Positions 26,501-38,786 are shown, numbered from the stretch's first letter. The stretch is DNA of 64,000 nt from Ptychodera flava (GCF_041260155.1 NC_091931.1:12383361-12447360), one strand, 5' to 3'. Program-made: numbers and translations. The notes: a model not told the origin generated them from the sequence alone.

Positions 26501-27874
26501 CTGCTCACACACAGACTACATCAAATTACTCACCGAATAAAATCGAAAACGTTAGGAAAAGAAGCACAATAAATGCTATAGCTCCCGATGCGAACGTCAT
26601 TATGATCGCTCCAACTGCAACTGCCTTGCGTGTCCCGTATATGGATGTAAGATAACAACCCACCGGTGCTGTGTGAGAACAAAATATGAAAATTGGTAGA
26701 ATCACTCTATCCATGCTCAGGTAAAATACTTATTTATCGTATACTCATGTCCGTATTGCTCAATCCTGGTGACGTTTACAGTAATTTTTCAGACGCTAAA
26801 CGTCGAGATATGCAAGATAAACGTCATCAGTTTTGGAATGTTCCCGGCCTACATTTGCAACTTAAGAATAAACAAAGTAAAAAAAGCACACAAAAAACGC
26901 CTAAGATGTGATGTAAGGGCTTTAAGAAACAAAGATATTTCAAATAGATAAATACGGGAACAATATGCTGAATCCTGTAATGTAATATCCAGTGATTATT
27001 CCATTCGAGTTCTTGTAATTTTTAGACTTTCAAACTCTAACAAGCACATTCTAACTACCGATCGCAAGACACGGTCTACCTCACCGAATACGTAGTGAGC
27101 ACACGGCGTGAGCTTGTCTCTGTCGCTCTAACGAAACCTGTCCAATGGTAACTAACTCTCTGTGTAAGCAAACGAAATGGTCGCCTCTCGCCACTCTGTG
27201 CGACAATCGAGCGCCATCGAAATCGGAAGAGATGTAAAGCAGACGGAAGTTTCGATCGGTAATGAATGTTATGATACATTGCACCATAAAAAATGCCCGT
27301 AAGACTATTTTGAGTACCGGTATATTTTCTCTCGGCGTTCATCGAGATACAGAGGATATGTCGTGCGTGATATTAACTTCTGCGATAAAAAGCTCATACA
27401 ATTTTTGAATGAAGCCTGTTTAAACAAATATTTCCAAATTTATGCGCAAGGTGGAATAAAAGAACAGACTGAAAAAGTTTTTGTCCTATTATTTATTAAT
27501 TACTATTACACATGAAGTTTCACACACTGAAGTGAACATATTATCATATTTTAGATTCGAATTCATGACTCCGTGGGAAGATATTAAACTTATATACACT
27601 GGACATCGACTGTAGCAACAAAATGATTCGTTCTTTCCGCAAAGCCAAATAATAAGAAAAAAAACTTACTAAGAATAACCCCGGTGAGGTATAGTATGGT
27701 GAACATCCATGACAATGTTGCAGTACTTTCGTCGAAAGTTTTTAGAAACTCCACCATATAGAGGCCATTTGCACTCATGCTGCCTGCACAAATGAACTGA
27801 ATATTAATGTAGAAACAGCTTGCAAGTACAAACCATCTCCGTCGGCTGATGTCTTGTGCCCCGCTCTTTGTCAT
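20491..27874 (-). CDS. SLC16-like monocarboxylate-transporter-type permease, copy B (C-terminus altered by insertion)
   Basis: Four coding exons join in frame, all at phase-1 junctions: 27670-27874, 26534-26668, 22653-23606 and 20491-20594, giving about 465 aa. Exon 1 has MTKSG, RRRWFVLAS (helix 1) and FLKTFDESTATLSWMFTI. Exon 2 has PVGCYLTSIYG. Exon 3 has ADYFTDRYALANGITWVGGG, equivalent to the family's YFxKRRxLAxGxAxAGSxxG signature, a long charged loop between helices 6 and 7, and GRLSHGWFVD. The fold is a 12-helix major facilitator; the family moves monocarboxylates and related solutes across membranes, but the substrate here is unknown. Exon 4 starts GKLYDDTGDSRMPLF, then enters inserted DNA after CASAAV and stops at LEISHNTS, so helix 12 is curtailed. 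Exon 2 is three codons shorter than in copy C. The gene may be damaged but transcribable. Confidence 0.85.
20595..22652 (-). other. Intron 3 of transporter copy B, repeat-rich
   Basis: The donor is GCAG|GTAAGAG at 22652 and the acceptor CTTCACAG ends at 20595. About 1.2 kb of the intron is the hairpin and degenerate tandem repeat at 20641-21880. The rest (21881-22652) shows nothing recognisable. Confidence 0.7.
20641..21880 (+). repeat. AGCTCACGTG hairpin followed by degenerate ~150-190-base tandem repeats
   Basis: The block begins with a palindromic head (TTAGCTCACG...CGTGAGCTAA), a CTGT microsatellite and a GATATCTCAAAAACGGCTC-type segment. Diverged units then follow near 20996, 21183, 21326, 21456, 21637 and 21777, each with AATTTGCATRTTTAATGAACT, TTAGGGATATATATCTTGAT and GCTATGTACATTGAAGATA. 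The head-plus-tandem layout suggests one composite repeat element rather than chance satellite growth. A head-like scrap lies at about 7063, and a similar TGATATTTGGTACATAGG segment near 41850. Confidence 0.65.
23718..24064 (+). repeat. CCTCGGGGACA element, family M2, copy 1
   Basis: A ~345-base interspersed element. Family words present in order: ATGTGCTTCGGGGACA, GACTCTCAAACTTTT, CTACCACTTGTTGG, TTTCACC-like CACCGTCTTA, GGGATGGCGACCA, GTAATTTGTTT and AGGAAATTTTGAGCAAA. It ends GCATACTACCTTAA, an imperfect inversion of the start. It lies in intron 2 of transporter copy B. Confidence 0.8.
24650..24962 (-). repeat. CCTCGGGGACA element, family M2, copy 5 (inverted, truncated)
   Basis: The reverse complement reads ATGTGCCTCAGTGACAAATA, CAGACTCTCAAACTTTTAAT, CGTACCACTTATG, TTTTAAAGCTTATGGCGTAA and GGTGGCCATTTTGAATTTCA, matching the other copies. 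The far end lacks the GTATGC terminal repeat. It is the only inverted copy seen and directly abuts the LINE 3' end at about 25040. Confidence 0.75.
25040..25560 (+). mobile_element. 5'-truncated LINE 3' end with TAA-repeat tail
   Basis: Frames on the plus strand encode the C-terminal region typical of Jockey/CR1-type ORF2: DDADMKRQLRSFYARANFIV, then RNFGQCSQKVKCVLFKAFC. After a frame change come LRIAYNNALRLIFDLKRD and FASLHRRLLFAFCKRL. The 3' end has GAAATAAAGAT followed by an imperfect (TAA)n tail, the normal 3' end of such an element. Only the last ~0.5 kb is present, as in a 5'-truncated insertion, and it has since decayed. It lies in intron 2 of transporter copy B. Confidence 0.85.
25728..26071 (+). 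repeat. CCTCGGGGACA element, family M2, copy 2
   Basis: It begins GAACGCACCTCGGGGACAGA and includes TCTCCCACTTGTTCAGGCTC, TTTTCACCTTCTCA, GGTATGGCTGCCATTTTGAT and AGGAAATTTTGAGCCAA. It ends CAAACTACCTTCG. Same orientation as copies 1, 3 and 4; also within intron 2 of transporter copy B. Confidence 0.8.
26218..26460 (+). repeat. Diverged local duplication (~147-base period) with a perfect palindrome
   Basis: Two units share TTCTTA-, GGTTATCTTT-, AAGMACGACGAAA- and TTTTGTGGAA-like words at a spacing of about 147 bases. Unit 1 contains the perfect 18-base palindrome GACGAAAACGTTTTCGTC at 26276-26293. It lies in intron 2 of transporter copy B, about 75 bases from exon 2. Confidence 0.4.
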
Positions 27875-28097
27875 GGCTACCAGCGATGTAGATTACGTTG
27901 TTATGCGATGACAACGTGGGTTACACTGGCAGTGACTGGCAGCAGAAGTTAAGGTAAATAGTCTGGTAAAACAAAACACCGATAAGACTTGTATCAAGGT
28001 TAAATACACTTAAAACAGAAAGTGTGTCAATGCTAGTATGTTTGGCAAATGATTCACGAACAGGTACTGAAACCGAAATTTAAAAAACAGAGGCAAC

Positions 28098-28460
28098 TTA
28101 CGGCACAATGCACCTCGGGGACAGCTAGTCTGACTCTCAAATTTTTACAATTCTTTTCTTATCTACCACTTGTGGGTGTTCATTTTAAAGCTCTTGGCGT
28201 AACAACAATTTTCACCGTCTTAGTTGTTTTAGAACATCGAATATTGTATTTTTCTCAATAGAGTTGACCCGGGGATGGCGGCTATTTTGAATATAAAATC
28301 TAAGTAAATCTTGGGTAATGTGTTTCTCTTGTATCAAAATGTTTACGGGCCGGTGACCCCTAATTTTTTATTTTTCATTTTCAAAGAGATTGGTTGAAAG
28401 ATTCCTTACGGAAAATTTGAGCAAAAGTTAAGTCTTTCATTTTCGAGGCACTACCTTAAG
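28098..28460 (+). repeat. CCTCGGGGACA element, family M2, copy 3
   Basis: It begins AATGCACCTCGGGGACAGCT and has GACTCTCAAATTTTTACAAT, TCTACCACTTGTGGGTGTTC, TTTAAAGCTCTTGGCGTAAC and GGGGATGGCGGCTATTTTGA. It ends CGAGGCACTACCTTAAG. It lies between the first coding exon and the putative leader exon of transporter copy B. Confidence 0.8.
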
Positions 28461-30001
28461 AAGGCTCCGAAAAATACTGTAGGCCGATCATTAACCTGTA
28501 TTATTTTATTTTGATATTTAACCGTGACACAAAGAAAGTCGTCGGCGCCATTTCATGTCAATAAAGAATACTTTAAAACTGTTTACCAGTATATCCATTG
28601 TTTTCCCTGAATGAAAATGTCTGGATGGATTTGGTAATTTCCATTCTCTGTTTCTATTACAAAGAAGTATGTGGAAAGGGAATGATTTGCTTGAAAATGA
28701 AAACATTTGGAACCTCTCTTGGTTAAGAACATATTCGCAGTACGGCCCCCCTGTCACTCTGTGATTTTTGTACATCGTCCACTGTTACACCAGACCCGAC
28801 CCACCCTGCCATACATTCTGATGGTTTCTTAATATGTATCTTTCCTAAGAGCGTACTTAAGAAATAAGCGCTCCAAAACCACCTTGACGGTACATCTCGC
28901 ACAATACAACAATACGAGGCGTAAAGCCATATACACAAAAATTGAAAAAGAATGGTTAAAGAAAATATTACGAAAACGTTTGTCTTTCACTTTCGAGGAT
29001 TATGTGTCTGTCTTGCGACAGACTTTCCGTATAGGAAATGCGCTCTGCTGTCAATTGCTCAACTATCGAGAACTCAAATTGGACAACTTTTGGCTGACCG
29101 ACAGAAAATGCTATCACGCTCGTGAGATCTCTATTCCCACAAAATTAAACGCTCTTGGAATAGCCTATGCTATCTGCACCCTTGTTGCTTTGCGATATCT
29201 AACTATAAATAATTCAAATAGAATATATTCAAATAGAATATTAAGTTTCCATACTATAATCTCCAGGCCTACAAACAGGCACTGAACAGGCCCGGGTCAT
29301 TCGAACAAAGACTTGAACCATATAGGTGAACTTTGAACTGCTACAGTATGATAAGCCGAAAACAAGACCTTCTTGGCAGTCATCGTTCAATCCCGTCAAG
29401 AACCGCTACGCTTTGTATATTTCTTAAATGCCACGGGGTGAGAGGTTAATTTATTACTTTTTATCAAAGTGCGTATAAACTTTGTGCTTAAAGCGCCTGC
29501 GATTAGGCCAACATTGCGACCGCCATATGCTTTGTAAATATTAACGACACTATAACATTCTCATCGTGATATCTTAGGTTATCGCAAAGGCCAGCACCTA
29601 CCTTGTGGTGGCAAATGTTCAAATATTTCATGATGTCCTTAAATGTTACTGAGAATAAAAAATAGAACAAACTTAGGTGGTTGTATGAACTTGTAGGTTA
29701 AATGTAAATCAATAGTTGCCTGGATTCTAGAATATGGACGTAAACAGCACAGGGGAATACTAATGTAGCACTCCGGTTACCGTTGTACTATGAAGGTGAT
29801 ATGCATGTTAAATATTTACTTAACATAATGAGGCGGTTTTGATTGAAACATGAATACCATATTTAGAAGCCTGGGCGACAGAATGAAAATGGTCCACTTG
29901 ACCTGTGTTGGACCAGCTTAAATGATGCAAATACAACGCATATAACGACACCAGGGAACAATAAAATGGTATAAACTGTCAGACTTATAAGGTGTACTTA
30001 C
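28461..30001. other. 5' intron region of transporter copy B; no other gene supported
   Basis: If the leader exon at 30002-30170 is real, this is the 5' intron. A 133-codon frame on the plus strand at 28884-29285 has no recognised domain and is not supported as a gene. Confidence 0.4.
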
Positions 30002-30170
30002 CGAAATATAGACTGAGCATTTATACATACTCTGGAAACGCCGATGCTCAGGGTTGGGGATGGCGGAAATAGTCGTACCGGCCCGTGCCGGTTGAAATAC
30101 AGTCCCAAAGGCATTGACCCTCGGTACAATCTGGTTCAACCACTGAGGGCGCAGGGCATAGTTTAGGTGC
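30002..30170 (-). other. Putative non-coding leader exon of transporter copy B
   Basis: On the minus strand the segment ends at a strong donor, ATTTCG|GTAAGT. The next good acceptor downstream, CTTCTGCTGCCAG at about 27940, lies just before the ATG of copy B. A related segment with the same donor sits the same distance (about 2.1 kb) upstream of copy C. Both read, on the plus strand, TACTTACYGAAATWTAG, GCATTTAT, GGAAAC, TTGACCC, GGTTGAAC and GAGGGC. The right-hand limit is not defined; no TATA box can be assigned. Confidence 0.5.
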
Positions 30171-32965
30171 ATTAGTTAGATTATCGTTTGCCACGTTCTC
30201 TTGCTAATTTATGAGTTGTGGCTTTTACTTTCATTTTGATTGTTGTGAGCCTATGTTTGTTAAAGGGTAGCAACACATAATTCAATATAAACTAGATACA
30301 TACTTTTTCTTTTCGTTTAACAAGAGTTACTGTACTAACCCGGACACATTTGTAAACATAAACATGTCCTATTTTCGCATTTGATATGTGTAATTAACAT
30401 ACATGTTTGCCAAAAACAAATGGTGGTAATAACATAGACACATGAAATAAACGATTATGAGACATCATAACTATGCAACGGCGGTACTTGTCAGATATGC
30501 TGTCTTGTTGCTAGTCGGTGTCATATGTGCTTCTAGATCTACTGTAACAAGAATTAAAGGATCGAATATCCGTTCTTTGCGACTACACGCTGGCGCTTTG
30601 ATACACAACAGGGCAAATTATAATACGGGGGTTGTTTAAAGAACTCTTCCACATGATGGTCGGAGTTAAGTATACGCACAGTCCATCCCAGTATGTGGGC
30701 TACGCCATGAGTGATAGGCGTGGTTTTAATTGCATTTCTGTATGAAATTGGCATTCATCATATATAGCAGTTTGTTGAAAGATAGAATGTACGGACATGG
30801 GTGTAAATATCAAGTAAGATGGCAATAAGTACTGATATCAATGAATTTGTATTATACTTAAGCTACACTGTGTAAAAGCTCTCTCCATGTCTGGGAGTAT
30901 ATAGTCATGTGAGTCATAATGTTTTATTACATTCCAAAGGGGAATTAGTGGCAGTGCTTTTTAATGATTTGGTCGATTCGTTTTGTCAACACAACGATTT
31001 AAATGTGACGGACCGCCTAAACATTGATGGCTGAATGCGCACCGCGTCCCACAAAGTAAGATATTGGGTTGTCTTCAGAAACAGTGAACGGAACCGAGGC
31101 CAACGTTATCATTTATGAAAACTCGGCATTATCTCGATTTGGAAAAGATCTTATTTACCTAAACAGTAAGGCAAACAAAATGTCGTCGAAAAAGTAGGAC
31201 AGCGTGTTAATAAATCTTTTCTGTATCAAAGACAGATATCATGCAATAATAATGTCAAAAATCTGAGTCGGTCTGGTCGTAAACAGTGCCGCAAAGGTCA
31301 TAAGAAAGTGGAATGGGAAGCTTGGACGAATATTCTCTTTCCCCAAAAACATAATGTAACAATTTTATACTGGCATGAATACCTGAATGTTGTATATTTT
31401 GTAATTCAATCCCATACGATTTCAACGTCAACGGCTGACAAAGACATTAAATTTAGTCTGAGCAGGGTAGAGTGACCCTCCCTATGCACAACAGCGGTGT
31501 CTTGCATTGACAGCAGGTATATATACTTAATATGATTTATAACAAGGTGATCCGCGACCCGGACTTTGTAGCGGTGAATTAACAGTCTCTTACACAGCTA
31601 CACAGCTTGTAATCTCTGACCTTCACTGATGTGCCACATAGAGAATGGCAAAATCAACTCAAGGACCAACACGTAATCAAACGCTGGCTACAATAGGTTG
31701 GGCAGCGACCATAGACTGAAAATCTGGGCGTGAGCTCGACGGCTACCCAGCAGAGCCAAGGCGGGGCTGTGAGAGTCTGGATATGCGAGCTCGCTGAGCA
31801 GAGATACACCTGCTACACGAAGTTTAAAATCAAAGTCATAGTGGGCCACAAAGCGTAGCCAAAGAAGGGCTGTGAAATCGATAGAGTGTCATCAAATAAG
31901 TTGTTAATTGCTGCAATATGATACAAGTGAAGCCGCCTGAACAAATCCTATCATTTCTACACACAATTCTACATCGTTTTGAAAACTTTATTTCTGACTA
32001 TTATCATCTACTTCATCTTTATCTATGATCATAATGATTAAATTGATTGAAAACATGTAACATTGGACTGGTGAGCAATCCCTGTCGACATTATTTCGAA
32101 AAAGGGGCTAAAGACAAATATTTGTCGATACATAATTCACATTCACACTGGGAAATAAATAATTGCGCTTAGTGATCGACTGTGATCTCAGCCGCCTGCA
32201 ATTCTTCCTGGCGAATTGGCATGAAATTTGCTAAGCACCTATGTGTGTTCCACAATTTGTAAAACCTAGAAAAGAGTTGACGAGACAGCGGCGTATAACA
32301 AAACGGCTGCAGAAGAGAATGGGCATGAATATCAGGACAAAACGAATATGGTGAATTAAAATATAGCGCGATAGTAAGAAAAAGTATTTCAATCGCAACG
32401 TCAATATAGCTGAGGGAATATTCGTTTTATACCGGGGGTCGTCGATGGAACGTGTGGCACAAATGTCAATCGTGACCCCCTCCAAATTATCTTTCTGTTG
32501 TATGACCCCCCCCCCCCCAATCATCAATATTAAAATATGAGAAGATTTTAACATTACACATGTAGTGGCTTAGGATGTGATTTAGTCAATTTTCTCTGTA
32601 TTGTAACATTCAAGTTTGCCGTCTTTGAGAATTCTTTCAACTTCATTTGATCAGTTTACATATTAGAAGACTTTCCGAGTAAAGACAGTTTTGCGGCTTT
32701 GTTCACGTACCTTAAAGCGAAACCGTTGTCGGAACTGTGCTTATGCGAGTTTACAAACAATGAATTTCATGCACGATATCTATATGCACCTCATCATCAT
32801 ACATAGCTGCAACATTTAAAGTATATGATGTACATTATGATAGACATGTTTTAACTTTCATCAATCACCATCGTACCTTGGATACATTGTTTACAGTAGT
32901 CTTATGGGTCCCATACGACCTTTGAGCGCAGTTCCGACGACTGTACCCCTTTAAAGAATTGATAT
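30171..32965. other. Upstream region of transporter copy B; no gene supported
   Basis: Possible promoter DNA for copy B at its left end. The 31480-31900 part is somewhat GC-richer, but no RNA gene or exon could be recognised. A ten-base C run lies near 32508-32518. Confidence 0.4.
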
Positions 32966-33580
32966 TACACCCGTGGCCACTGTACTATTGATTAAGCCTA
33001 CTCGATGCAGTCTGAAATTCTACTTGTATAAAGACAAAACAGACCCTGCCAAGGGTTGTAAATGAGAGCAAACGATCGGCACTCTGTGTTAAAAATTGAG
33101 ACACAAGATACCACTTCCATTCATTAAAGCCTCCAGACGATAATTAGTTTCTAATTAGATTATTAAGGCAACACACTTTATGAGATCACTCCTATAGCAT
33201 TAAGTAAAATTGTATGTGTCCCATACAGACGGTATGTCTTTGGAAATTGAAATCAATTTAACTGACAAGACACTGTGATAAGGTAAAAATAATTACAAGA
33301 AAATTCATATTTAGTCTATAGACGATAGTCTGTAAGTTACAATGATACCAGAGCTTTCCTTTGATTACGGTACAGATAGGACAAACAAGTTGTCTCAACA
33401 AGACCTGACTTGTACATGGACCAGTGCATGGTAACGTTAAATTGTATCTCAATCTTGAACAGGTTGCCAATCGTAAACTCTCATTTACAACCCTAGAGAG
33501 AGTTGGTTTCACCTTTGTACAAACAGAATTTCTAACTGCGTCAAGTGAGTTTAATCAACAGATAAGTGGCCACGGGTGTA
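32966..33580. repeat. Fold-back element, family F1, full copy
   Basis: The ~150-base left arm starts TACACCCGTGGCCACT and includes GATTAAGCCTACTCGATGCA, CTTGTATAAAGACAAAACAG and CAAGGGTTGTAAATGAGAG. The right arm is its inverted copy, with CTCTCATTTACAACCCTAGA, CTTTGTACAAACAGAATTTC and AGTGGCCACGGGTGTA at the end. The central ~300 bases are not repeated. No transposase frame, so probably non-autonomous. It lies just beyond the 3' end of transporter copy C. Confidence 0.8.
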
Positions 33581-34710
33581 AATCATGTCGTAAAAAGAAT
33601 TACCCGACCATTAATGAAACTAGTCTAAGATGACCGTAGGCGTCGTGCGAATAACAAGTTTCTACCGTTGATATAAACTACAAAATAGTACATACGGCAC
33701 CAGAGAGTTGAAGAAATGTTGAGATTTGTAGTGTGTCACAAAAGTCCGTAGAGAAGATGTCTGTTCGTGGAGAACTTCGATGATGTTTATTTAAAGCTTC
33801 ATTCTGTCAAGCACTAGACTATAGCCTGGACCCCAGTCTCCACTTTTGGCCTTCTCTCACACGAAGGAGGAGGCATGGAGGCCAAAGCGAAGAAATGGGG
33901 CCTAGGCTAGTCGAGCATATGATTACACTGCTTGACATTTAGTACTGATTGTGAGCTTTCTGTGCACGAATGCATAAATCGCATTGCGGTTAACAGTGTC
34001 CTTCAACTTCCACCAAGGGTCTTATGTGACAACATTGTCAGAATTGTCTTGTTCTAGACTTACAATATTTGTCAGGTCCAGTGAATGGACTATGTAAACG
34101 TCTTTTAGAAGCAAATACAGGGTCTCCTGTTTTACACTTGTAATTTCTGCGCTGCATTTAATGCAGTTAAGATACGAGCGATCTGCATGAGGCCGAGGGA
34201 GATTAGCAGGCTGTCCATTTTCTTACAGAGTGACCAGTTGACACCCTCTCTAGCTCCTCTCTTTCAGATGCCTTCAATTTTAGCATTCTACCATAAAGTA
34301 ACAATATAGAGAGTCGTCGTTATTTACGGCCGGGGGGGGGGCGGAGGAATGTGAGGGGGTCACTCAAAATATTGAAAACTTCAAAGGGGCTAATCAAAAT
34401 GCAGAGAGGAAAAAGGGGGTTACTCAATTTTTTGTGCGAAATAGATCGAAATGCCTCTCGTAGAATTACAATATTTGGCAAACAGAGTGGTAGACTAAGT
34501 ACACGCTTCGTACACTTTCGACGCTACAGTGTCTTTGGTTTCATATTGTGATTTGTGTGCGACATGTCATTTAATGATGATCAATCAGATTAGATTAGAT
34601 TAGATCAGATTAGATTAGATTAGATTAGATTAGATTAGATTAGATTACAACGCAAACTTTCCTTGGGAAGTTCATAGCAGACTATCGACCAGGATGATCT
34701 ATCCAAGTGG
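33581..34710. other. 3' flank of transporter copy C; no other gene
   Basis: Contains a G run near 34330 and an (ATTAG)n microsatellite at 34587-34647, 64 bases beyond the copy C stop codon. TTTATT (AATAAA on the minus strand) occurs near 33786; it is too distant to call with confidence. Confidence 0.45.
34587..34647. repeat. (ATTAG)n microsatellite
   Basis: About twelve five-base units, ATTAG on the plus strand, with one ATCAG variant. It lies in the probable 3' untranslated region of transporter copy C. Confidence 0.9.
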
Positions 34711-37700
34711 TCAATCAACACGTTGTTCCTCCCTTTTTGATGCCTTTGATTGGTTTCTTGATCTATAGCAGTTCACACACACAGCAACTGTACTGGTCAC
34801 AATGGCAAGGACGCAAAACGCAACCGCTACAAGTAATGGCATTCTGGAATCGGCCGTATTGTCATAAAGCTTTCCTGTAAAAATATGAAAAAAACAAACA
34901 GATAGATTAAAGACTATGTTCAAGGAGTTCGAATTATCACTAGTGCACGTCTTACAGAAAGGCAACGTAGGATTTCATCGGTATCGTGTCATACAAGTAA
35001 GTCCAATTAAGACACGCCTCCTTGTTACATTCACTAAAAGCTGCATGGTTGATTGAAAATATTAAAAATAAGTGACCATAGTCCTGAAACTAGACTCCAC
35101 TTTTAGATAGTGCAAAAGGTTTTGATGACCTAAGAATCTCCAAGAAAAGACAAGATTTAAGCTTTTCGTGGCAGCAAAACTACTAGTATCTCGAGTGTAT
35201 GCGATAAGAAATTGAGATGTACGCTCTAAGACAAATATGAAGTGTGTGCACATGTTTTCTTGAGTACTTCAATACCAACATTTATCCTTACCTGAGAAAG
35301 TCAATACCATTCCACCACAAGAAGATGACACAAAATATATCAATCCGATGGCACTTGGAAGATCCCCCAACTCTACTATCTCTCTAGTGCAAACAGTGAA
35401 CATGGGTAAACAAACACCGTGAGAGAGTCCGATACCCACACAAGCAATTACCATGACGACGTAATTCGTGACGAGGGTGTAGGTCAAAACACTGGTTGCA
35501 TTTAGAACAAACATCGATGCCAGCAACGCCATTGGAGAAATCAGTTTCAGGTCAACAAACCAACCATGAGACAGCCGACCAATCACGGAAGACACTCCAA
35601 AAGCTGTCATCAGTGCCGCTGCCTGCATTCTTGGGATCCCTACGTCCACTGCCCGTACAACTATCCACGTCATATAAGTCACAAAAGCGATGCCAAAACC
35701 CATCATGCATACAAGCAGAATAGTCATACGTGGGTATCGTGGACATATATAAATCCCCCACATTCGATAAATGACAGAGCATATGTTTCTCCTTGTCTTT
35801 TTATTTGAATACGCTTGACGACCATCATGTTCATGGTCGATTGCTTTCTCAGTTGTCCGATCATCGTCTTGTAAAGGTATAAAACCGTCGAGGTTTTTGT
35901 CACGGCTTGAATTATGAGGACCCGATCGTGTAGTATCAGATGCAGACTCCTCTTCAGAATGTATGTTGAACTCCATTTCCAGCGTTTTCTCTTTTCGCGT
36001 CTCTGTTGTCTTGGTTACAGGTTTCATTATCAATGCACACACAAAGGCATTTGCTGACAACCCAGCAGTGATTAAAATTGCTCCATGCCAACCATAAATC
36101 TGAATGAGTGTTTGTACAAGAAGAGGGAAGATAATATTTCCGAGACCACCGCCAACTGCGGCCATGCCATTGGCAAAGGCGTAGCGATCTGTGAAATACT
36201 CGGCTATGATGGACACTGACGGTATATAAATAACAGTGAAACCAGTTCCTTAGAAAAAAAATACAAAATAATTAATGCAAATTTGATTAATGAATCGACA
36301 GATACGAGAGATCAAAACTTTGGTGGAATTTTCATTTATGATAGTGGTAATGATGCAAATCAGGACATTGTCAGGGTAACATTCTGTATAGGTATTCTCT
36401 ATTGAGATACAGCATATTAAAGTGCTGTCAGGTATTTCTATATTCCTTCAATTATAAATATGCATATTTTGACTGCATTTCCGATATTATTGACGACAAA
36501 GTATATCGCCTTATTTATTTTAAATCGCTTTCCATCAATCACTTACATCAAGTCACCACAACTTAAATTAATCATCAAGTAGAGAAGAAATAATGTAGGG
36601 TATCTACGATACGTTGAGCTCTTGCATATTTGTAAAGACGTTCCTTTGAATGTGGTTTCTCCTTTAACTTTCATCTTACACCATTAACAAAATTCATAAT
36701 TTAATCTTACAAAGTTGGGATTAATTTGGACTCCAACTCAAAATAGAATTTCCATTAGTCTCGGTTTTTTTAATTTATATTGATGATATTTATTGGTAAC
36801 AAAATATTCATAAATGCATAAACTTAAAACGTTTTCGTTACCAAAGATTTTTTATGACACAACCATGTCATATTTATATACATAATTCATAGACGAGACC
36901 GTTCACAACGTACAGTTGTCTACGATTATAATGTAATGTAAATAATGCACTACGTTTCTGGGGTTAACATAGACCCCATCCGAACGCTGAAAAATTAATA
37001 ATTATCACCAATGAAAAGTTTTTTGCATGCCGAAATTTATGTCGAGAGTCGTCTTGAATGTATCGAAAAGTCATAAAAGGCAGCACCTGTAAATCATATA
37101 GTTGTAGCTCACTGTATAAAAAATCATCAAGTGGGACCTATTGGCCAGTTGGCAGAATGAAGGTTAGGAATGGCAAAAACGGATTTTCCGGAATAAGCGA
37201 TCCCAAAGCTAACACATATGTAAAAATCAGCCTTGGTGAACTTCCCCTCTGAAAAAAATCACTAAAGTAAACAGGGTAAAACCAGTGTAGATGAGAGAAT
37301 GTAATATTAATTCTTTTTCTGGACAAAAAGAACTTTTCAAAAATAACACCGTTTGATCCTAAGGACCTTCATGCTGTGATGCGCCACTGAAAATTAGATA
37401 TTTCGACATGGTTTTTGGAGTAGAGTGAGGAACTCTACTAAGGGAGAAAACAAGAATATTGAAAATTCGTTAATAGTTTCAACTTGATGAATGAATAATC
37501 AATCAATAATATTTTCGGGTATTTTGTAAAAGGAAGAACACACAAACTACCCATAGATCAACAACGGTGATGTGAGGTTGTGATATTGACATTTTGATGA
37601 GAAGCTTAGTGCGCAAAACTTATGAAAAGTGCGTGCACTAATTATGCGTACTTGCAGTACCTATAAATGCTGATTGGGTTCTGCAGAGGGTTAAAGCTGT

Positions 37701-38786
37701 TATTATTTCATGCTATTAGAGAGTTAAGTGCTTACCTAGTAAAACTGAAAACGTAAAGAAGAGGAGAGTAAAGCTGTCGTTGAAAGCTGTCGTTACCATT
37801 CCAACCACAATAAAGATCGCTCCCACTGCAACTACTTTCTGTGCCCCATACACTGACGTGAGGTAGCCAGTGACTGGCGCTGTTGAAGAATACAGTTTGG
37901 CATAGAGCATTCCATTAAACCTCGGATATATGTAGCCATGAAAGGTATCTTCTGGTATTTTGTGTCATCCACATTTGTCCTGAATCTTATCGATTCTGAT
38001 ACCATATTTATGTGTATGACACGTTATTTATTCCATCATTAGACAACGTTGATTCATTTTTTATGCATCCATCAGTTCACCAATCGATCCATTCAAAAGA
38101 AATATATTAGTCAAATTTCTGATTGCTACTGAGGATGGTTAGATCCAGCCATATTCTAGTACACGTGGCAAATCTAACCATATCTTAGCCAGTTCAGTCT
38201 GTTAAATGCATAAATTTATGACAGTTAAGATACACATACAGTAGACAGAATATTCATTAGATTTCAAGCACGAGCGATTTCATTCACGGGGCTTCCATAA
38301 TTCACATAAGAACTGCTGATATGTACTATCTATCTCTCGACTGCTAACTTGTGCTCAGCTCTGTTTATGACTACAAGCGCACGCGAAGGAACAAGATGTT
38401 TGTGCTGTTTATCTTCTGATAGAGTTTGTTTGGAATACATTCTGCATTTACACCTAAATTGTGTTGATATCAGTGTACACACAAATGTGTATCAACGAAG
38501 TTGATTGTGTATCGTTCAGAGAACCTTGCCTGATCATAGTGCAAGAGCAAAATACGTTGTGCTTTCCAGATAAACAAGAAAACTTACTAAGAATAGCTGT
38601 CATCAACCACGGTATGGTGAACATCCATGACAAGGCTGCAGCGCTTTCGTCGAAAGTTTTAAGAAATTCCGCCATATAGACGCCATTCGCACTCACGACG
38701 CCTCCACAAAGAAACTGGATGTAGAAACAGCTGGCAAGTACAAGCCATCTCCGTCGCGTTATATCTTGTGGTCCGGTCTTTGTCAT
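34711..38786 (-). CDS. SLC16-like monocarboxylate-transporter-type permease, copy C (complete)
   Basis: Coding exons 38588-38786, 37736-37879, 35292-36248 and 34711-34874 join in frame at phase-1 GT-AG junctions and encode 487 aa, normal for the family. Exon 1 carries MTKTG, RRRWLVLASCFY (helix 1) and FLKTFDESAAALSWMFTI. Exon 2 has PVTGYLTSVYGAQKVVAVG (helices 2-3). Exon 3 starts TGFTVIYIPSVSIIAEYF and RYAFANGMAAVGGGLGN, matching the SLC16 motif at helices 4-5. It continues through a charged 6-7 loop, GRLSHGWFVDLKLISPMALL and SHGVCLPMFTVCTREIV. Exon 4 has KLYDNTADSRMPLLVAVAF (helix 12) and a basic tail with EEQRVD at the end. Expected in the plasma membrane or an organelle membrane as a 12-helix facilitator; substrate unknown. 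The TGA lies just before an ATTAG microsatellite. The helix-1 motif usual in proven lactate carriers, DGGWGW, is absent, so the transport specificity should not be assumed. Confidence 0.9.
36249..37735 (-). other. Intron 2 of transporter copy C
   Basis: Donor ACTAG|GTAAGC at 37735 and acceptor TTTTTTTCTAAG at 36249. No repeat family recognised elsewhere in the window occurs in it. Confidence 0.7.

Noticed and set aside
28884-29285. 133-codon plus-strand frame
   Set aside because: No recognised motif, no splice support, and it lies in the probable 5' intron of transporter B on the other strand.
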